64,000 nt of DNA from Nocardioides pantholopis (GTDB taxonomy: Bacteria; Actinomycetota; Actinomycetes; Propionibacteriales; Nocardioidaceae), in the NCBI RefSeq assembly GCF_003710085.1, contig NZ_CP033324.1, forward strand, positions 2,551,501-2,615,500, in the 5' to 3' direction. Below the pieces are notes generated by a model. The model searched no databases. It was given only the letters and a program-made list of their open reading frames with translations, and had not been told where the DNA came from. Below are positions 1 through 8,916 of the stretch, one piece after another; position 1 is the first letter of the stretch, and each line of letters starts with the position of its first letter. A program made the position numbers and the translations under genes.

Positions 1-2
1 TC

Positions 3-1937
3 GAGGAGTTCGACGCCCTGGACGCGGTGCTGCGGGCCGCCCGCGCCTGCGGGCAGGTCGCCGTCCCGCTGCCCCTGGTCGACGCCTTCGTGGCGCGGCG
101 ACTCGTGGCCGACGAGTTGCTGGCGGCCGCCATCGCCGAGGGCGAGGTGCGCCCGGTCGTGGCCTTGGGCGCCGACCGGGTGCTCGTCGAGGCCGGCAGC
201 GCCGCGACCCACGTCCTGCTGCTCGACGACGCGCCCCGGCTGGTGCCGCTGTGCGAGGCGCGCCCCCAGGACGGCGTCGCCGCCCCGGCCTGGTCCGAGG
301 CCTCCTTGGCCCTCGACGAGGCCCACCCCTGCGACCCGACCCAGGCCGGTTGGGCCCGCGACGTGGTCCGGCTCGGCCTCGCCGCCCGCGCGCTCGCGGC
401 CGCCGAGGCCGCCCTGGCCATGGCCGTGCACCACGCCTGCCACCGTGAGCAGTTCGGTCGCCCGGTCGGCACCTTCGGCGCCGTGCAGCAGCGGCTGGCG
501 ACCCTGCACATCGAGGCGACGGCGGCCCGACTGCTGGTCGAGGAGGCGGTGCGGCTCTACCAGTCCGGCGATCCCGGATGGCGCCTGGGCGCCCGGCTCG
601 CCGAGGAGCACGTCGTGCTCTCCGCGCCGCAGATCCAGTTCGGCGCCCAGCACACACTCGGCGCGATCGGCTACTTCGAAGAGTCCGCAGCCCCCTGGCT
701 GTTCCGCCGGGTGCTGGCCGACCTCGCCGTCCTCGCCACCCCGGTCGGGGACTCCGCCGCCGACCGGCTGCTCGCCGGCGGCTCGCTGCCGGCGCTGGAC
801 CGGACCCCGGAGGCGGCCGCGTTCCGGGAGCAGGTGCGCGAGCACTTCGCCCGCAAGGGGATCATCGGCCGGACCCGGCAGGCCCATGTCGACGACCCGC
901 GGGCCGTGCGCAGCATCGCCGCGGCCGGCTTCCTCGGCCTCACGCTGCCCGAGGAGCACGGCGGCCAGGGCCGCGGCGCCCACGACCAGGCCGTGTTCAT
1001 CGAGGAGATGGGCTACCACCGGGTCTCGGCGTACGTCTCGCTCAACGCCGTGCTTTTCCTCGGCAAGGCGGTCGCCGACCACGGCACGCCCGCCCAGCGC
1101 GCGCGCTTCCTGCCGATGATGCGTGACGGCGAGCTGCGGTTCTGCCTGGGCTACTCCGAGCCGGAGACCGGCTCGGACCTCGCGGCGCTGCGCACCCGGG
1201 CCGAGCGCGACGGTGACGAGTGGGTGGTCAACGGCCAGAAGCTGTGGACCACCCGCGCGCACCGCTCGGACTGGATGTGGCTGGCCGCGCGCACCGACCC
1301 GGACCCGAGCCTGCGGCACCGCGGCATCACCATCTTCCTGCTCCCGATGGACTCGCCGGGCGTGACCGTGCAGGAACACCGGTCCCAGGCCGGGGAGATC
1401 TCCTGCTCGGTCTTCCTCGACGACGTCCGGGTCAGCGACGACCTGCGGGTCGGGGAGGTCGGCGGCGGCTGGGCGGTGATCAACACCGCCCTGGCCGGCG
1501 AGCGGACCTCGATGGCCGCGGTGACGGCGTCCATGCACCGCCAGCTCGACGACCTCCTCGCACTGGCGCGCTCGGACGAGCGGCTGCTGGGTGCGGCCGG
1601 CTCCGCAGCGCGCGCCGACCTCTCCCGGATGGCCACCCGGCTCCAGGGGGCGCGCGTCCTGGTCCGCCAGGCGGTCGACGCGATCGCCGCGAACGGCGGC
1701 AGTCGGCTGGAGGCGCCCGCGGCCGCGGTGTGCGCCGGGGAGCTGGCGGTCGACTTCGCGGTCACCACCCAACGCCTGCTCGGCCCGACCGGCCTGCTCG
1801 GGGAGTCCGCGGAGCAGCCGGTCAGCCACGGCGCCTTCAGTCACCACCTGTTGATGGCCAGCAAGTCGGTCATCGGCGGTGGCACCAACGACATCCTGCG
1901 CGGCCTGGTGGCCCGGGGGCTGGGCCTGCCCCGCTGA
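3..1937 (+). CDS. Fused two-domain acyl-CoA dehydrogenase (5' partial)
   Basis: The reading frame is open to the window edge and residues before the first Met still look like acyl-CoA dehydrogenase, so the true start lies upstream. Two flavoprotein halves are visible. Residues to about 245 are the C-terminal part of one domain (helices with H-R-E-Q-F-G-R-P-V, then the IGYFEES segment). Residues about 260-636 are a full second domain with LPEEHGGQG, GYSEPETGSDLAAL, WVVNGQKLWTT and the C-terminal GGGTNDILRGLVARGLG. The family oxidises acyl-CoA thioesters to enoyl-CoA with FAD. Actinobacterial sterol pathways use heteromeric pairs of such subunits; this looks like a covalent pair (inference). 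It converges with the catabolic operon on the other strand. Confidence 0.88.
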   Translation, partial: EEFDALDAVLRAARACGQVAVPLPLVDAFVARRLVADELLAAAIAEGEVRPVVALGADRVLVEAGSAATHVLLLDDAPRLVPLCEARPQDGVAAPAWSEASLALDEAHPCDPTQAGWARDVVRLGLAARALAAAEAALAMAVHHACHREQFGRPVGTFGAVQQRLATLHIEATAARLLVEEAVRLYQSGDPGWRLGARLAEEHVVLSAPQIQFGAQHTLGAIGYFEESAAPWLFRRVLADLAVLATPVGDSAADRLLAGGSLPALDRTPEAAAFREQVREHFARKGIIGRTRQAHVDDPRAVRSIAAAGFLGLTLPEEHGGQGRGAHDQAVFIEEMGYHRVSAYVSLNAVLFLGKAVADHGTPAQRARFLPMMRDGELRFCLGYSEPETGSDLAALRTRAERDGDEWVVNGQKLWTTRAHRSDWMWLAARTDPDPSLRHRGITIFLLPMDSPGVTVQEHRSQAGEISCSVFLDDVRVSDDLRVGEVGGGWAVINTALAGERTSMAAVTASMHRQLDDLLALARSDERLLGAAGSAARADLSRMATRLQGARVLVRQAVDAIAANGGSRLEAPAAAVCAGELAVDFAVTTQRLLGPTGLLGESAEQPVSHGAFSHHLLMASKSVIGGGTNDILRGLVARGLGLPR

Positions 1938-1976
1938 GCCCCGGCCGCCTGACCCGAACCGTCCAGGCGGTGCGGG

Positions 1977-2669
1977 TCAGGCGGACGGGCGCTGGTTCGC
2001 TGGGCCCCGGTGCCACTGGGACAGGTGCCGCAGCCGGTCGACCTGCTCCCCCATCGCCTCGGTGTCGACGTCGGCGCCCCAGCCCCGGAACAGGGTCTCG
2101 CAGTACGCCGCGGACAGGTCCGCCGCCGACCAGGTGCCGCCGGGCTTGATCCACTGGTAGGTGTGGTTGTGCAGGTTGAGGAACTGCAGCGTCGCCAGCC
2201 GCGGGTCGATGTTCCGACGGAAGGTCCCGGCCTCGACCGCCTCGGCGATGCAGGTCTGGATGATCGACTCGAACTCGCGCCGCCGACCCCGGAACCGCTC
2301 CTTGTTCGCCGACCCCAGGTGCCGGTAGTCGTGCTCGTAGACCCAGATGTAGTCAAGCCGGCCGAGGATCGTCTCCATCAGGACGTCGGAGATGAACCGC
2401 AGCCGCAGGACCGGGTCCAGGCCCAGCCCGGAGACGGCGCGGGCGGACTCGACCAGCGGGGTGAGCACCCGCTCCTGGATCGCGACCAGCAGGTCCTCCT
2501 TGGACCCGATGTAGTGGTAGAGCGCGCCCTTGGCGAGCCCGACCCGACGGCCGAGCTCGGCGGTGCCGGTCGCGGCGTACCCCTGCTCGGCGAAGAGCTG
2601 GGCGGCCAGGTCGATGATCTCCTCGCGACGCGCCTCGAAACCGACGCCGTGGCCCGGCGGTCGACCCAT
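1977..2669 (-). CDS. TetR-family transcriptional regulator
   Basis: About 230 residues. The N-terminal helix-turn-helix is clear: EEIIDLAAQLFAEQGYAATG, then ELGRRVGLAKGALYHYIGSKEDLL. The C-terminal ligand domain is of the type found in regulators of acyl-CoA catabolism. I chose the ATG at 2669 (MGRPPG); the frame stays open to 2702 but adds only a low-complexity leader. It is the last gene of the minus-strand catabolic operon, so it is the obvious candidate regulator of that operon, possibly acting at the repeat near 10804-10837 and sensing an acyl-CoA intermediate (inference). Confidence 0.9.
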   Translation of the reverse strand: MGRPPGHGVGFEARREEIIDLAAQLFAEQGYAATGTAELGRRVGLAKGALYHYIGSKEDLLVAIQERVLTPLVESARAVSGLGLDPVLRLRFISDVLMETILGRLDYIWVYEHDYRHLGSANKERFRGRRREFESIIQTCIAEAVEAGTFRRNIDPRLATLQFLNLHNHTYQWIKPGGTWSAADLSAAYCETLFRGWGADVDTEAMGEQVDRLRHLSQWHRGPANQRPSA

Positions 2670-2708
2670 GTCCCGTCCCCCTCGTCCGTCCAACCCGTCC
2701 ACCAGCCG

Positions 2709-3461
2709 TCAGGACCGGGCCGGCGCTCCAGCGATCAGGTGGTCACCCGAGGCCGAGAACACCCGGGCCCAGCGTAATGCGTCGACCCCGCCGGGGCTGG
2801 CGAAGAGAACAAGGGTGCGGGTCGTCACCGGCACCAGCGCCAGATGGCCGTCGACCGACACCGGCCGCACCGCCGTCTCGGCATCACCGAGGACGGCGAC
2901 CACGTTCCCGGGCTCCACGGCGGGCGCGGCCCGGCGGATGCCGGTGCCGGCCAGGTCGTGGAGCACCAGGCCGTTCCGGCCTTCGGCTGCTGAGCCGGCC
3001 GGGCAGGTGGAGACCGGCAGTCGAGAGGCCAGCCCCTCCGGGCTGAGGTCTCCCGCCTCCGCCGCGTCGAGCCACCGCGAGGCCGCACCGTCGGCGTGCC
3101 GGAGCCGGACGGCGTGCGGCGTCCCGAGCTCCTTCAGCGCGCGCAGCAGAGCGTGCGCGACCTCCCCCGCGCCGGCCGCCGCGTCGAGGGTCAGCTCGGC
3201 CATCGTGGCGCCGCAGGACACGTCCTCCGGGTGCCGGTGGTCCCCGGTGACGTCCGACGTCGCCGAGGTGGAGGCCGCGGCGGCGGCCTCCACCTCGGCC
3301 ACCGTGACCCGGCCCGCGCCACGTGCCCGCAGCGGGTCCAGGGCCACCCCCAACGCCCGTGCCCGGGCCCGCACCCAGGGCGTCACCGGGCGCTGGTCGC
3401 CCTCGGTCGGCGGCTGCTGCGGCTGCCGGGCGGCCAGCGGCGCCTGCTGGACAGCGCTCAC
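2709..3461 (-). CDS. Degenerate E2-like protein of 2-oxoacid dehydrogenase complex, no lipoyl domain
   Basis: The GTG at 3461 overlaps the stop of the E1 gene by 4 bp (GTGA). Residues about 25-65 (TPWVRARARALGV, then GRVTVAEVEA) match the peripheral subunit-binding domain of E2 proteins. Residues about 75-250 follow the second half of the E2 acyltransferase fold: AGDLSPEGLASRLPVST, then PAVEPGNVVAVLG, AVRPVSVDGHLALVPV and LVLFASPGGVDALRWARVF. The last segment is where active E2 enzymes carry D-H-R-x-x-D-G; here the His and the DG are gone. There is no N-terminal lipoyl domain. It may be a scaffold or partner for the adjacent E1 rather than an acyltransferase. The family assignment rests on pattern only. 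Confidence 0.65.
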   Translation of the reverse strand: MSAVQQAPLAARQPQQPPTEGDQRPVTPWVRARARALGVALDPLRARGAGRVTVAEVEAAAAASTSATSDVTGDHRHPEDVSCGATMAELTLDAAAGAGEVAHALLRALKELGTPHAVRLRHADGAASRWLDAAEAGDLSPEGLASRLPVSTCPAGSAAEGRNGLVLHDLAGTGIRRAAPAVEPGNVVAVLGDAETAVRPVSVDGHLALVPVTTRTLVLFASPGGVDALRWARVFSASGDHLIAGAPARS

Positions 3462-5425
3462 ACCTGCACCGCCCGCCGGATCGCGTCGGCGATCACCGCG
3501 CGGTCCGGGAGCCACAGCTTCTCCAGCGCCGGGGCGTACGGCGCGGGCATCGCCGGCGGGGCGACCCGCACCACGGGGGCGTCGAGGTACCAGAATCCCT
3601 CGTTGGCCGCCATCGCCGCGATCTCGGCGCCGACCCCGAAGTCCATGACGCCCTCGTGCACGATCACCAGGCGGTGCGTGTGGCGCACGGACTCCAGGAT
3701 GGTCTCCCGGTCCAGCGGCATCACCGTGCGCAGGTCGATGACCTCGGCCGAGATGCCCTCGGCGGCCAGCTCGTCGGCGGCCGCCTCGGCCTCCACCGCG
3801 AGTCGGGAGTAGGACACCACCGTCACGTCGGTGCCGGGGCGGCGCACCCTGGCCTTGCCGAGCGGCACGCGGTAGTCCTCGGGCGGCTGCGGTCCCTTCA
3901 TGCCGTACTGCAGCCGGTTCTCCACGAACACCACCGGGTTCGGGTCCTGGATCGCCGAGCGCAGCAGCCCGTAGGCCTCGGTGGGGTTCGAGGGCATCAC
4001 CACGGTCAGTCCCGGCACATGGGCTAGCAGCGCCTCCAGGCTCTGCGAGTGCTGGCTGCCCGAGGACCGGCCGGCGCCGAACTGGGTGCGCACGACGAGC
4101 GACATGGGCGCCCGCCCTCCGGTCATGAACCGCAGCTTGGCCGCCTGGTTGAGCAGCGCGTCGAAACAGACCCCGATGAAGTCCATGTACATCAGCTCGA
4201 CCACGGGCTTCTTGCCCGCCATCGCCGCGCCGACCGCCGAGCCGAGCACCGCGCTCTCGGAGATCGGGGTGTCCAGGACCCGGCCGGGGAACGCCTCGGC
4301 CAGCCCCCGGAACAGCCCGAAGACGTTGCCGCCGGCCGCGACGTCAACTCCGGCGACGTAGACCGAGGGGTCGGCGAGCATCTCGTGCTCGATCGCCTGG
4401 CGCACGGCCGCCATGGTCTTGAAGACCGGGGCGTCGGCAGAGACCTCCGCCGGCTCGGCCACCGCGGCCCGCTCGGCGTAGACGAAGTCGGTCAGGCTGA
4501 GCGGCTCGGGCTCGGGGTCCAGCCGCGCCTGCGCGACCGCGGCCTCGATCTCGGTCTCGACCTCATCCTCGACGCCGCGGACCGTCGCCTCCTCGACGCC
4601 GGCCTCGGCGAGCCGCCGGCGGGCGACCACGAGCGGGTCACGCCCCTGCCAGGTGGTGAGCTCCTCGGGCGTGCGGTAGCGCTGCGGGTCCCCCTCGTAG
4701 TGGCCGTGCCACCGGTAGGTGTCGGCCTCGAGGATGCACGGCCCGCTGCCCGCGCGCATCGCCTCGATGAGGCGGGACGTGGCCTCCGCGACCGCCACCA
4801 CGTCGTTGCCGTCGACGAGGTGGTGCTCCATCCCATAGCCGGCGGCCCGCGCCGCGAGCGGCGCCCGGTGCTGGCTGGCCTCGGGTGAGAACTCCGAGTA
4901 GTGGTTGTTCTCGCACAGGAAGAGCACCGGGAGGTTCCACACCCCGGCCAGGTTCAGGGCCTCGTGGAACATGCCCTGCGCGACGGCGCCGTCGCCGAAG
5001 AACGCGACCACGACCCCGTCGCCGTCCAGACGCGCGGCCTGGGCGGCGCCGGTGGCGATGGGCAGGCCGGCGCCGACGATGCCGTTGGCCCCGTAGATGC
5101 CGAGGCCCGGGTCGGCGATGTGCATCGATCCGCCCCGGCCCCCGCAGGTGCCGGTGGACTTGCCCATCAGCTCCGCGAACATCCCCTGCACGTCCAGGCC
5201 CTTGGCGATGCAGTGCCCGTGGCCGCGGTGGGTCGAGGTGATGCCGTCGGTACGCCGCAACGGCCAGCAGGCGCCCACCGCGGAGGCCTCCTGCCCGATC
5301 GAGAGGTGCACGAAGCCGGGCACCTCGGTGTCGCGGTACAGCGCCGAGGTCTGCTCCTCAAAGCGGCGGATGCGGACCATCCGGCGGTACATCTCGACCA
5401 GGTCCTCGGCGGCAAGGCTCACCAT
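3458..5425 (-). CDS. 2-oxoacid dehydrogenase E1, alpha and beta subunits fused
   Basis: One chain of about 655 residues. The first half is an E1 alpha (IGQEASAVGACWPLRRTD, the GHGHCIAKG segment, and the thiamine-diphosphate motif GDGAVAQG ending in CENNHYS). The second half, from about residue 335, is an E1 beta (PISESAVLGSAVGAAMAGKKPVVELMYMDF, then VPGLTVVMPSNPTEAYGLLRSAI). E1 decarboxylates a 2-oxoacid on thiamine diphosphate and passes the acyl group to a lipoyl domain. ATG at 5425 overlaps the SDR stop by 7 bp; GTG at 5422 is an alternative. Neither a lipoyl carrier nor an E3 gene is present in the window. Confidence 0.9.
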   Translation of the reverse strand: MVSLAAEDLVEMYRRMVRIRRFEEQTSALYRDTEVPGFVHLSIGQEASAVGACWPLRRTDGITSTHRGHGHCIAKGLDVQGMFAELMGKSTGTCGGRGGSMHIADPGLGIYGANGIVGAGLPIATGAAQAARLDGDGVVVAFFGDGAVAQGMFHEALNLAGVWNLPVLFLCENNHYSEFSPEASQHRAPLAARAAGYGMEHHLVDGNDVVAVAEATSRLIEAMRAGSGPCILEADTYRWHGHYEGDPQRYRTPEELTTWQGRDPLVVARRRLAEAGVEEATVRGVEDEVETEIEAAVAQARLDPEPEPLSLTDFVYAERAAVAEPAEVSADAPVFKTMAAVRQAIEHEMLADPSVYVAGVDVAAGGNVFGLFRGLAEAFPGRVLDTPISESAVLGSAVGAAMAGKKPVVELMYMDFIGVCFDALLNQAAKLRFMTGGRAPMSLVVRTQFGAGRSSGSQHSQSLEALLAHVPGLTVVMPSNPTEAYGLLRSAIQDPNPVVFVENRLQYGMKGPQPPEDYRVPLGKARVRRPGTDVTVVSYSRLAVEAEAAADELAAEGISAEVIDLRTVMPLDRETILESVRHTHRLVIVHEGVMDFGVGAEIAAMAANEGFWYLDAPVVRVAPPAMPAPYAPALEKLWLPDRAVIADAIRRAVQV

Positions 5426-6189
5426 GCCGACCACCCCCCGTCCACGGTCAGCGTGCTGCCGGTGACGAAGGAGGCGGCGTCCGAGAGCAGGAACACCGCG
5501 GCTCCCACCAGCTCGTGGGGCAGGCCGGTCCTGCCCATCGGCGTCCGGGACCGGATCCGATCCCCCCACCGGCTCTCCAGCAGCCCGTGACTCAGGTCGG
5601 TGTCGTAGTAGCCCGGGGCGAGGTTGTTGACCCTCACCCCCGCCGTGGCCCACTCCAGCGAGAGCACCCGGGTCAGCGCCTCCACCCCGCCCTTGCTGGC
5701 GGCGTACGCCGCGATGCGCTCGAAGCCCTGCCGGGCGTGCACCGAGGTGACGTTGACGACCGAGCCGGAGCCCTGGGCGAGCATCTGCCGGCCCGCGGCA
5801 CGGGCACACAGGAAGGTGCCGGTCAGGTTCACCCCAAGCACCTGGCGCCAGTCGGCGGCGGCCACGTCCACCGCCGGCGTGAACGTCGGGCTGATGCCGG
5901 CGCCGTTCACCAGTCCGTCCAGGCGTCCGTGCCGGGCCACGATCTGCTCGACCGCCGCGTCCACGGCCGGCTCGTCGTCCACCGTGAGCGCGATCGGCGA
6001 GCACGAGTCCCGCGGCAGCTCGGCGACCAGCCGGTCGAGGTCCTCGGCGCTGCGCGCGCTGAGCACTACCTGCGCCCCCGCCGCCACCAGGCCGGTCGCG
6101 ACCGAGCGACCCAGCCCGCGGCTGGCGCCGGTCACCCAGACGACCTTGCCGTCGAGGCGCACGGCGGGCGCCTGTCCCGCCGCGCTCAT
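5419..6189 (-). CDS. SDR-family NAD(P)-dependent oxidoreductase
   Basis: A classical short-chain dehydrogenase of 256 residues, the usual length. The cofactor motif TGASRGLG is at about residues 20-27, NGAG at about 95, the catalytic Ser in NVTSVHARQG, and the Tyr-Lys pair in YAASKGG. The C-terminus has DAASFVTGSTLTVDGG, typical of FabG-like members. Substrate is not determined by the sequence; in this operon a hydroxyacyl-CoA or secondary alcohol is plausible. The start overlaps the acyl-CoA synthetase stop by 4 bp (ATGA), and the stop runs into the E1 start. Confidence 0.92.
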   Translation of the reverse strand: MSAAGQAPAVRLDGKVVWVTGASRGLGRSVATGLVAAGAQVVLSARSAEDLDRLVAELPRDSCSPIALTVDDEPAVDAAVEQIVARHGRLDGLVNGAGISPTFTPAVDVAAADWRQVLGVNLTGTFLCARAAGRQMLAQGSGSVVNVTSVHARQGFERIAAYAASKGGVEALTRVLSLEWATAGVRVNNLAPGYYDTDLSHGLLESRWGDRIRSRTPMGRTGLPHELVGAAVFLLSDAASFVTGSTLTVDGGWSAW

Positions 6190-7733
6190 CGCTGGCTCCC
6201 GGTCGTGGCGTCGCGGAGCTCGCGCTTGAGCACCTTGCCGCTGGGGGTCCGGGGCAGCGAGGAGAGGATGTCGAAGCGCTGTGGAACCTTGAACCTGGCC
6301 AGGCGCTCCAGGCAGAACTCCCGGAGCTGGTCGGCCCCGACACCGGCCCCGTCGCGGACCACGACGAACGCCCGCGGGACCTGCCCCCAGCGCTCGTGGG
6401 CCATGGCCACCACGGCGGCCTCGACCACGTCGGGGTGCTCGTAGAGCACGCGCTCGACCTCGGGGGAGGCGATGTTCTCTCCTCCGGAGACGATCATGTC
6501 CTTCATCCGGTCCTCGATGTAGAGGAAGCCGTCGGCGTCGAGACGGCCGAGGTCACCGGTGTGGAACCAGCCCCCGCGCAGCGCGGCCGCGGTGGCCTCC
6601 GGGTCGCGCCAGTAGCCGCCGAAGACCTTGGGTCCGCGCAGCACCACCTCGCCCACCTCGCCGGGCGCCACGTCCCGGTCCTCGTCGACGACGCGGAGCT
6701 GCAGGTGCGGGACCGGCCGGCCGACCGACCCGAGCTTGCCGCGCATGTGGTCGCGGGTCATGTAGGTGTCGCCCGAGACCGTCTCGGTGAGCCCGTAAGC
6801 GTCGGCGAACCAGACGTCGGGCATCAGGTCGAGGATCTGGGCGAGCCGGGCCTCGGGCATCTTCTCCCCGCCGCTCAGGATGGTCTCCAGCGATCCCAGG
6901 TCGGAGGTCGCCACCCGCTCGTGCTGGAGCAGCGCGTTGACCATCGCGGGGGCGAGCCAGACCGTGGTGGGCCGGTGCCTCTCGACGAGGTCGAGGGTCT
7001 CTCCGGCCTCGAACCTGGTCTGCAACACCAGCGAGCCTCCGGCGTGCAGGGCCGTGAGGCCGCCCATGTCCAAGGCGCCGACGTGGTAGAGCGGGCCGCT
7101 CACGAGCGCGATGTCCCGCTCGCTCCAGCCGAGCAGGATCAGCATGCCCAGGCTCTTGTACATGAAGTTGCGGTGGCTGATCATCACGCCCTTGGGCCGT
7201 GACGTCGTCCCCGAGGTGTACATCAGCCGCTGCAGGGCGTCGCCGGGCAGGTCCACGACCGGCACCCGGGCGCCGGCCCGGCGCTCGACCAGCCGCTCGT
7301 AGCTGGCCTCCTCGCCGACCTGCGTCCGCTCCCCCGCGCCGCCCTCGACGACCAGCACGTGCTCGAGGGTGTCGAGCTCCAGGGCCAGCAGGTCCAGGTG
7401 CGGAGCGAGCTCCGCGTCGCACACCACCACCCGGGCGCCCGCGTGGCCGAGGATGTAGGACCACTCGGCCGGCGAGAGCCGCAGGTTCAGGGGCAGGAAC
7501 GCCGCCCCCAGCCGGTTCGTCGCGTAGATGGTCTCGAAGAACTCCACCCGGTTGGGCAGCAGGATCGCGACGACGTCGCCGACGCCGACGCCGAGGTCGG
7601 CCAGTCCGGCCGCCAGGGCGTGCACGCGGTCGAGCAGCTCGGCGTTGGTGCGGGTGGTGGCGCCGTGCGTCAGCACCACCTTGTCCGGGCGGGTCGCGGC
7701 GTGGTGGTCGAGGGTGAAGGCAAGGTTCTCCAC
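6186..7733 (-). CDS. Acyl-CoA synthetase (AMP-forming, class I adenylate-forming)
   Basis: About 515 residues. The P-loop-like AMP-binding motif YTSGTTSRPKGVMISHRN is at about 165-182. The adenine-binding DAYGLTET motif, the hinge GWFHTGDLGRLDADGFLYIEDR, and the C-terminal catalytic Lys in PRTPSGKVLKRELR are all present. It would activate a free carboxylic acid to its CoA thioester using ATP, supplying the operon's acyl-CoA dehydrogenase. GTG at 7733 is chosen because GAGGAG lies about 7 bases upstream; the open frame beyond it is antisense noise over the neighbouring gene. Substrate is unknown; size and motifs suggest a medium- to long-chain or modified acyl group. Confidence 0.92.
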   Translation of the reverse strand: MENLAFTLDHHAATRPDKVVLTHGATTRTNAELLDRVHALAAGLADLGVGVGDVVAILLPNRVEFFETIYATNRLGAAFLPLNLRLSPAEWSYILGHAGARVVVCDAELAPHLDLLALELDTLEHVLVVEGGAGERTQVGEEASYERLVERRAGARVPVVDLPGDALQRLMYTSGTTSRPKGVMISHRNFMYKSLGMLILLGWSERDIALVSGPLYHVGALDMGGLTALHAGGSLVLQTRFEAGETLDLVERHRPTTVWLAPAMVNALLQHERVATSDLGSLETILSGGEKMPEARLAQILDLMPDVWFADAYGLTETVSGDTYMTRDHMRGKLGSVGRPVPHLQLRVVDEDRDVAPGEVGEVVLRGPKVFGGYWRDPEATAAALRGGWFHTGDLGRLDADGFLYIEDRMKDMIVSGGENIASPEVERVLYEHPDVVEAAVVAMAHERWGQVPRAFVVVRDGAGVGADQLREFCLERLARFKVPQRFDILSSLPRTPSGKVLKRELRDATTGSQR

Positions 7734-7747
7734 GGCTGGCTCCTCGG

Positions 7748-8911
7748 TCAGGCGGAGCGCGGGCCGGCGCTGCGCAGCAGGTCTCGGGCGATGACGTCGC
7801 GCTGGATCTCGTTGGTCCCCTCGCCGATCTCGAGGATCTTGGCGTCGGCGAAGAACCGGGAGATCTCGGACTCGAGGATGTAGCCGTAGCCCCCGTGGAT
7901 CTGCACGCTGGTGCTGGCGGCGCGGTTGGCGACCTCCGAGGCGTACAGCTTCGCCATGGCCGCCTCCTGGGAGAACGAGAGTCCCTGGTCCGCCAGCCAG
8001 GCGGCGCGGTAGACGAGGCCGCGGGCGGCGGCGACCTCGGTCGCCATCGTGGCCAGGTGGTGGCGTACGGCCTGGAAGTCCGCGATCGGCCGCCCGAACT
8101 GGCGGCGGCCGGCGGCGTGCGCCAGGGCGAGGTCCAGGGCGGCCTGGGCGAGCGAGAGCGACAGCGCCGCCACGCTGATCCGGCCGCCGTCGAGGACGGC
8201 GAGGAACTGCTGGAGTCCGGCGCCGGCGTCCCCGATCAGGTGGTCCTCGGCGACGACGCAGTCCTCGAAGACCAGCTCCCGGGTGTCGAGCGCGTGCCAC
8301 CCGAGCTTCTCGAGCTTGCGGCCCTGCCGGTAGCCCGGGGTCCCGGTGGGGACGTAGAACACGCCGAACTCGCGGCTGCCCGGCTCGCCCGTGCGCGCCA
8401 GCAGCGTGACGCCCTGGCTGATCGGCGTGCCCGCGTTGCTGATGAACATCTTGGTCCCGTTGATCACCCACCCCTCGGCGGTGCGCTGCGCCCGGGTGGT
8501 GATGCCGGCGGCATCGGAGCCCGCGCCGGGCTCGGTGAGCCCGAACGCCGCCAGCGCGCGTCCCTCGGCCAGCGGGCGCAGCCAGCGCTCCTTCTGCTCC
8601 GGGGAGCCGAAGGACGCCAGTGGCAGCGAGCCGATCGTCGAGTGGGCGTTCCACGCCGCGGCGACGGACTGGTCGGCGCGGCCGATCTCCTCCATGGCGG
8701 TGACGTAGGCCAGGTAGCCCGCGCCGGACCCGCCGTGCTCGGGGTCGATCAGCATGCCCATCAGGCCCAGGTCGCCCATCGCGTGGAACAACTGCGGCGG
8801 CACCTCCCCGACGCGCGACCACTCGGCGGCGTGCGGGGCGATCTCCTTCTGGGCGAAGGCGGTGCACATCTCGCGCAGCGCGCGCAGTTCGGGATCGAGC
8901 TCGTGGTCCAT
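7748..8911 (-). CDS. Acyl-CoA dehydrogenase
   Basis: A single-domain enzyme of 387 residues, normal for the family. Visible motifs are LIDPEHGGSGAGYLAYV, FGLTEPGAGSDAAGITTRA, WVINGTKMFISNAG, RRQFGRPIADFQAV, QIHGGYGYI and the C-terminal EIGEGTNEIQRDVIAR; the Glu in the last motif is in the position of the catalytic base of short and medium-chain enzymes. It introduces the alpha-beta double bond with FAD. ATG at 8911 has GAAAGGTGA just upstream. It lies between the alcohol dehydrogenase (5 bp gap) and the acyl-CoA synthetase (14 bp gap). Confidence 0.94.
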   Translation of the reverse strand: MDHELDPELRALREMCTAFAQKEIAPHAAEWSRVGEVPPQLFHAMGDLGLMGMLIDPEHGGSGAGYLAYVTAMEEIGRADQSVAAAWNAHSTIGSLPLASFGSPEQKERWLRPLAEGRALAAFGLTEPGAGSDAAGITTRAQRTAEGWVINGTKMFISNAGTPISQGVTLLARTGEPGSREFGVFYVPTGTPGYRQGRKLEKLGWHALDTRELVFEDCVVAEDHLIGDAGAGLQQFLAVLDGGRISVAALSLSLAQAALDLALAHAAGRRQFGRPIADFQAVRHHLATMATEVAAARGLVYRAAWLADQGLSFSQEAAMAKLYASEVANRAASTSVQIHGGYGYILESEISRFFADAKILEIGEGTNEIQRDVIARDLLRSAGPRSA

Positions 8912-8916
8912 CTGGG

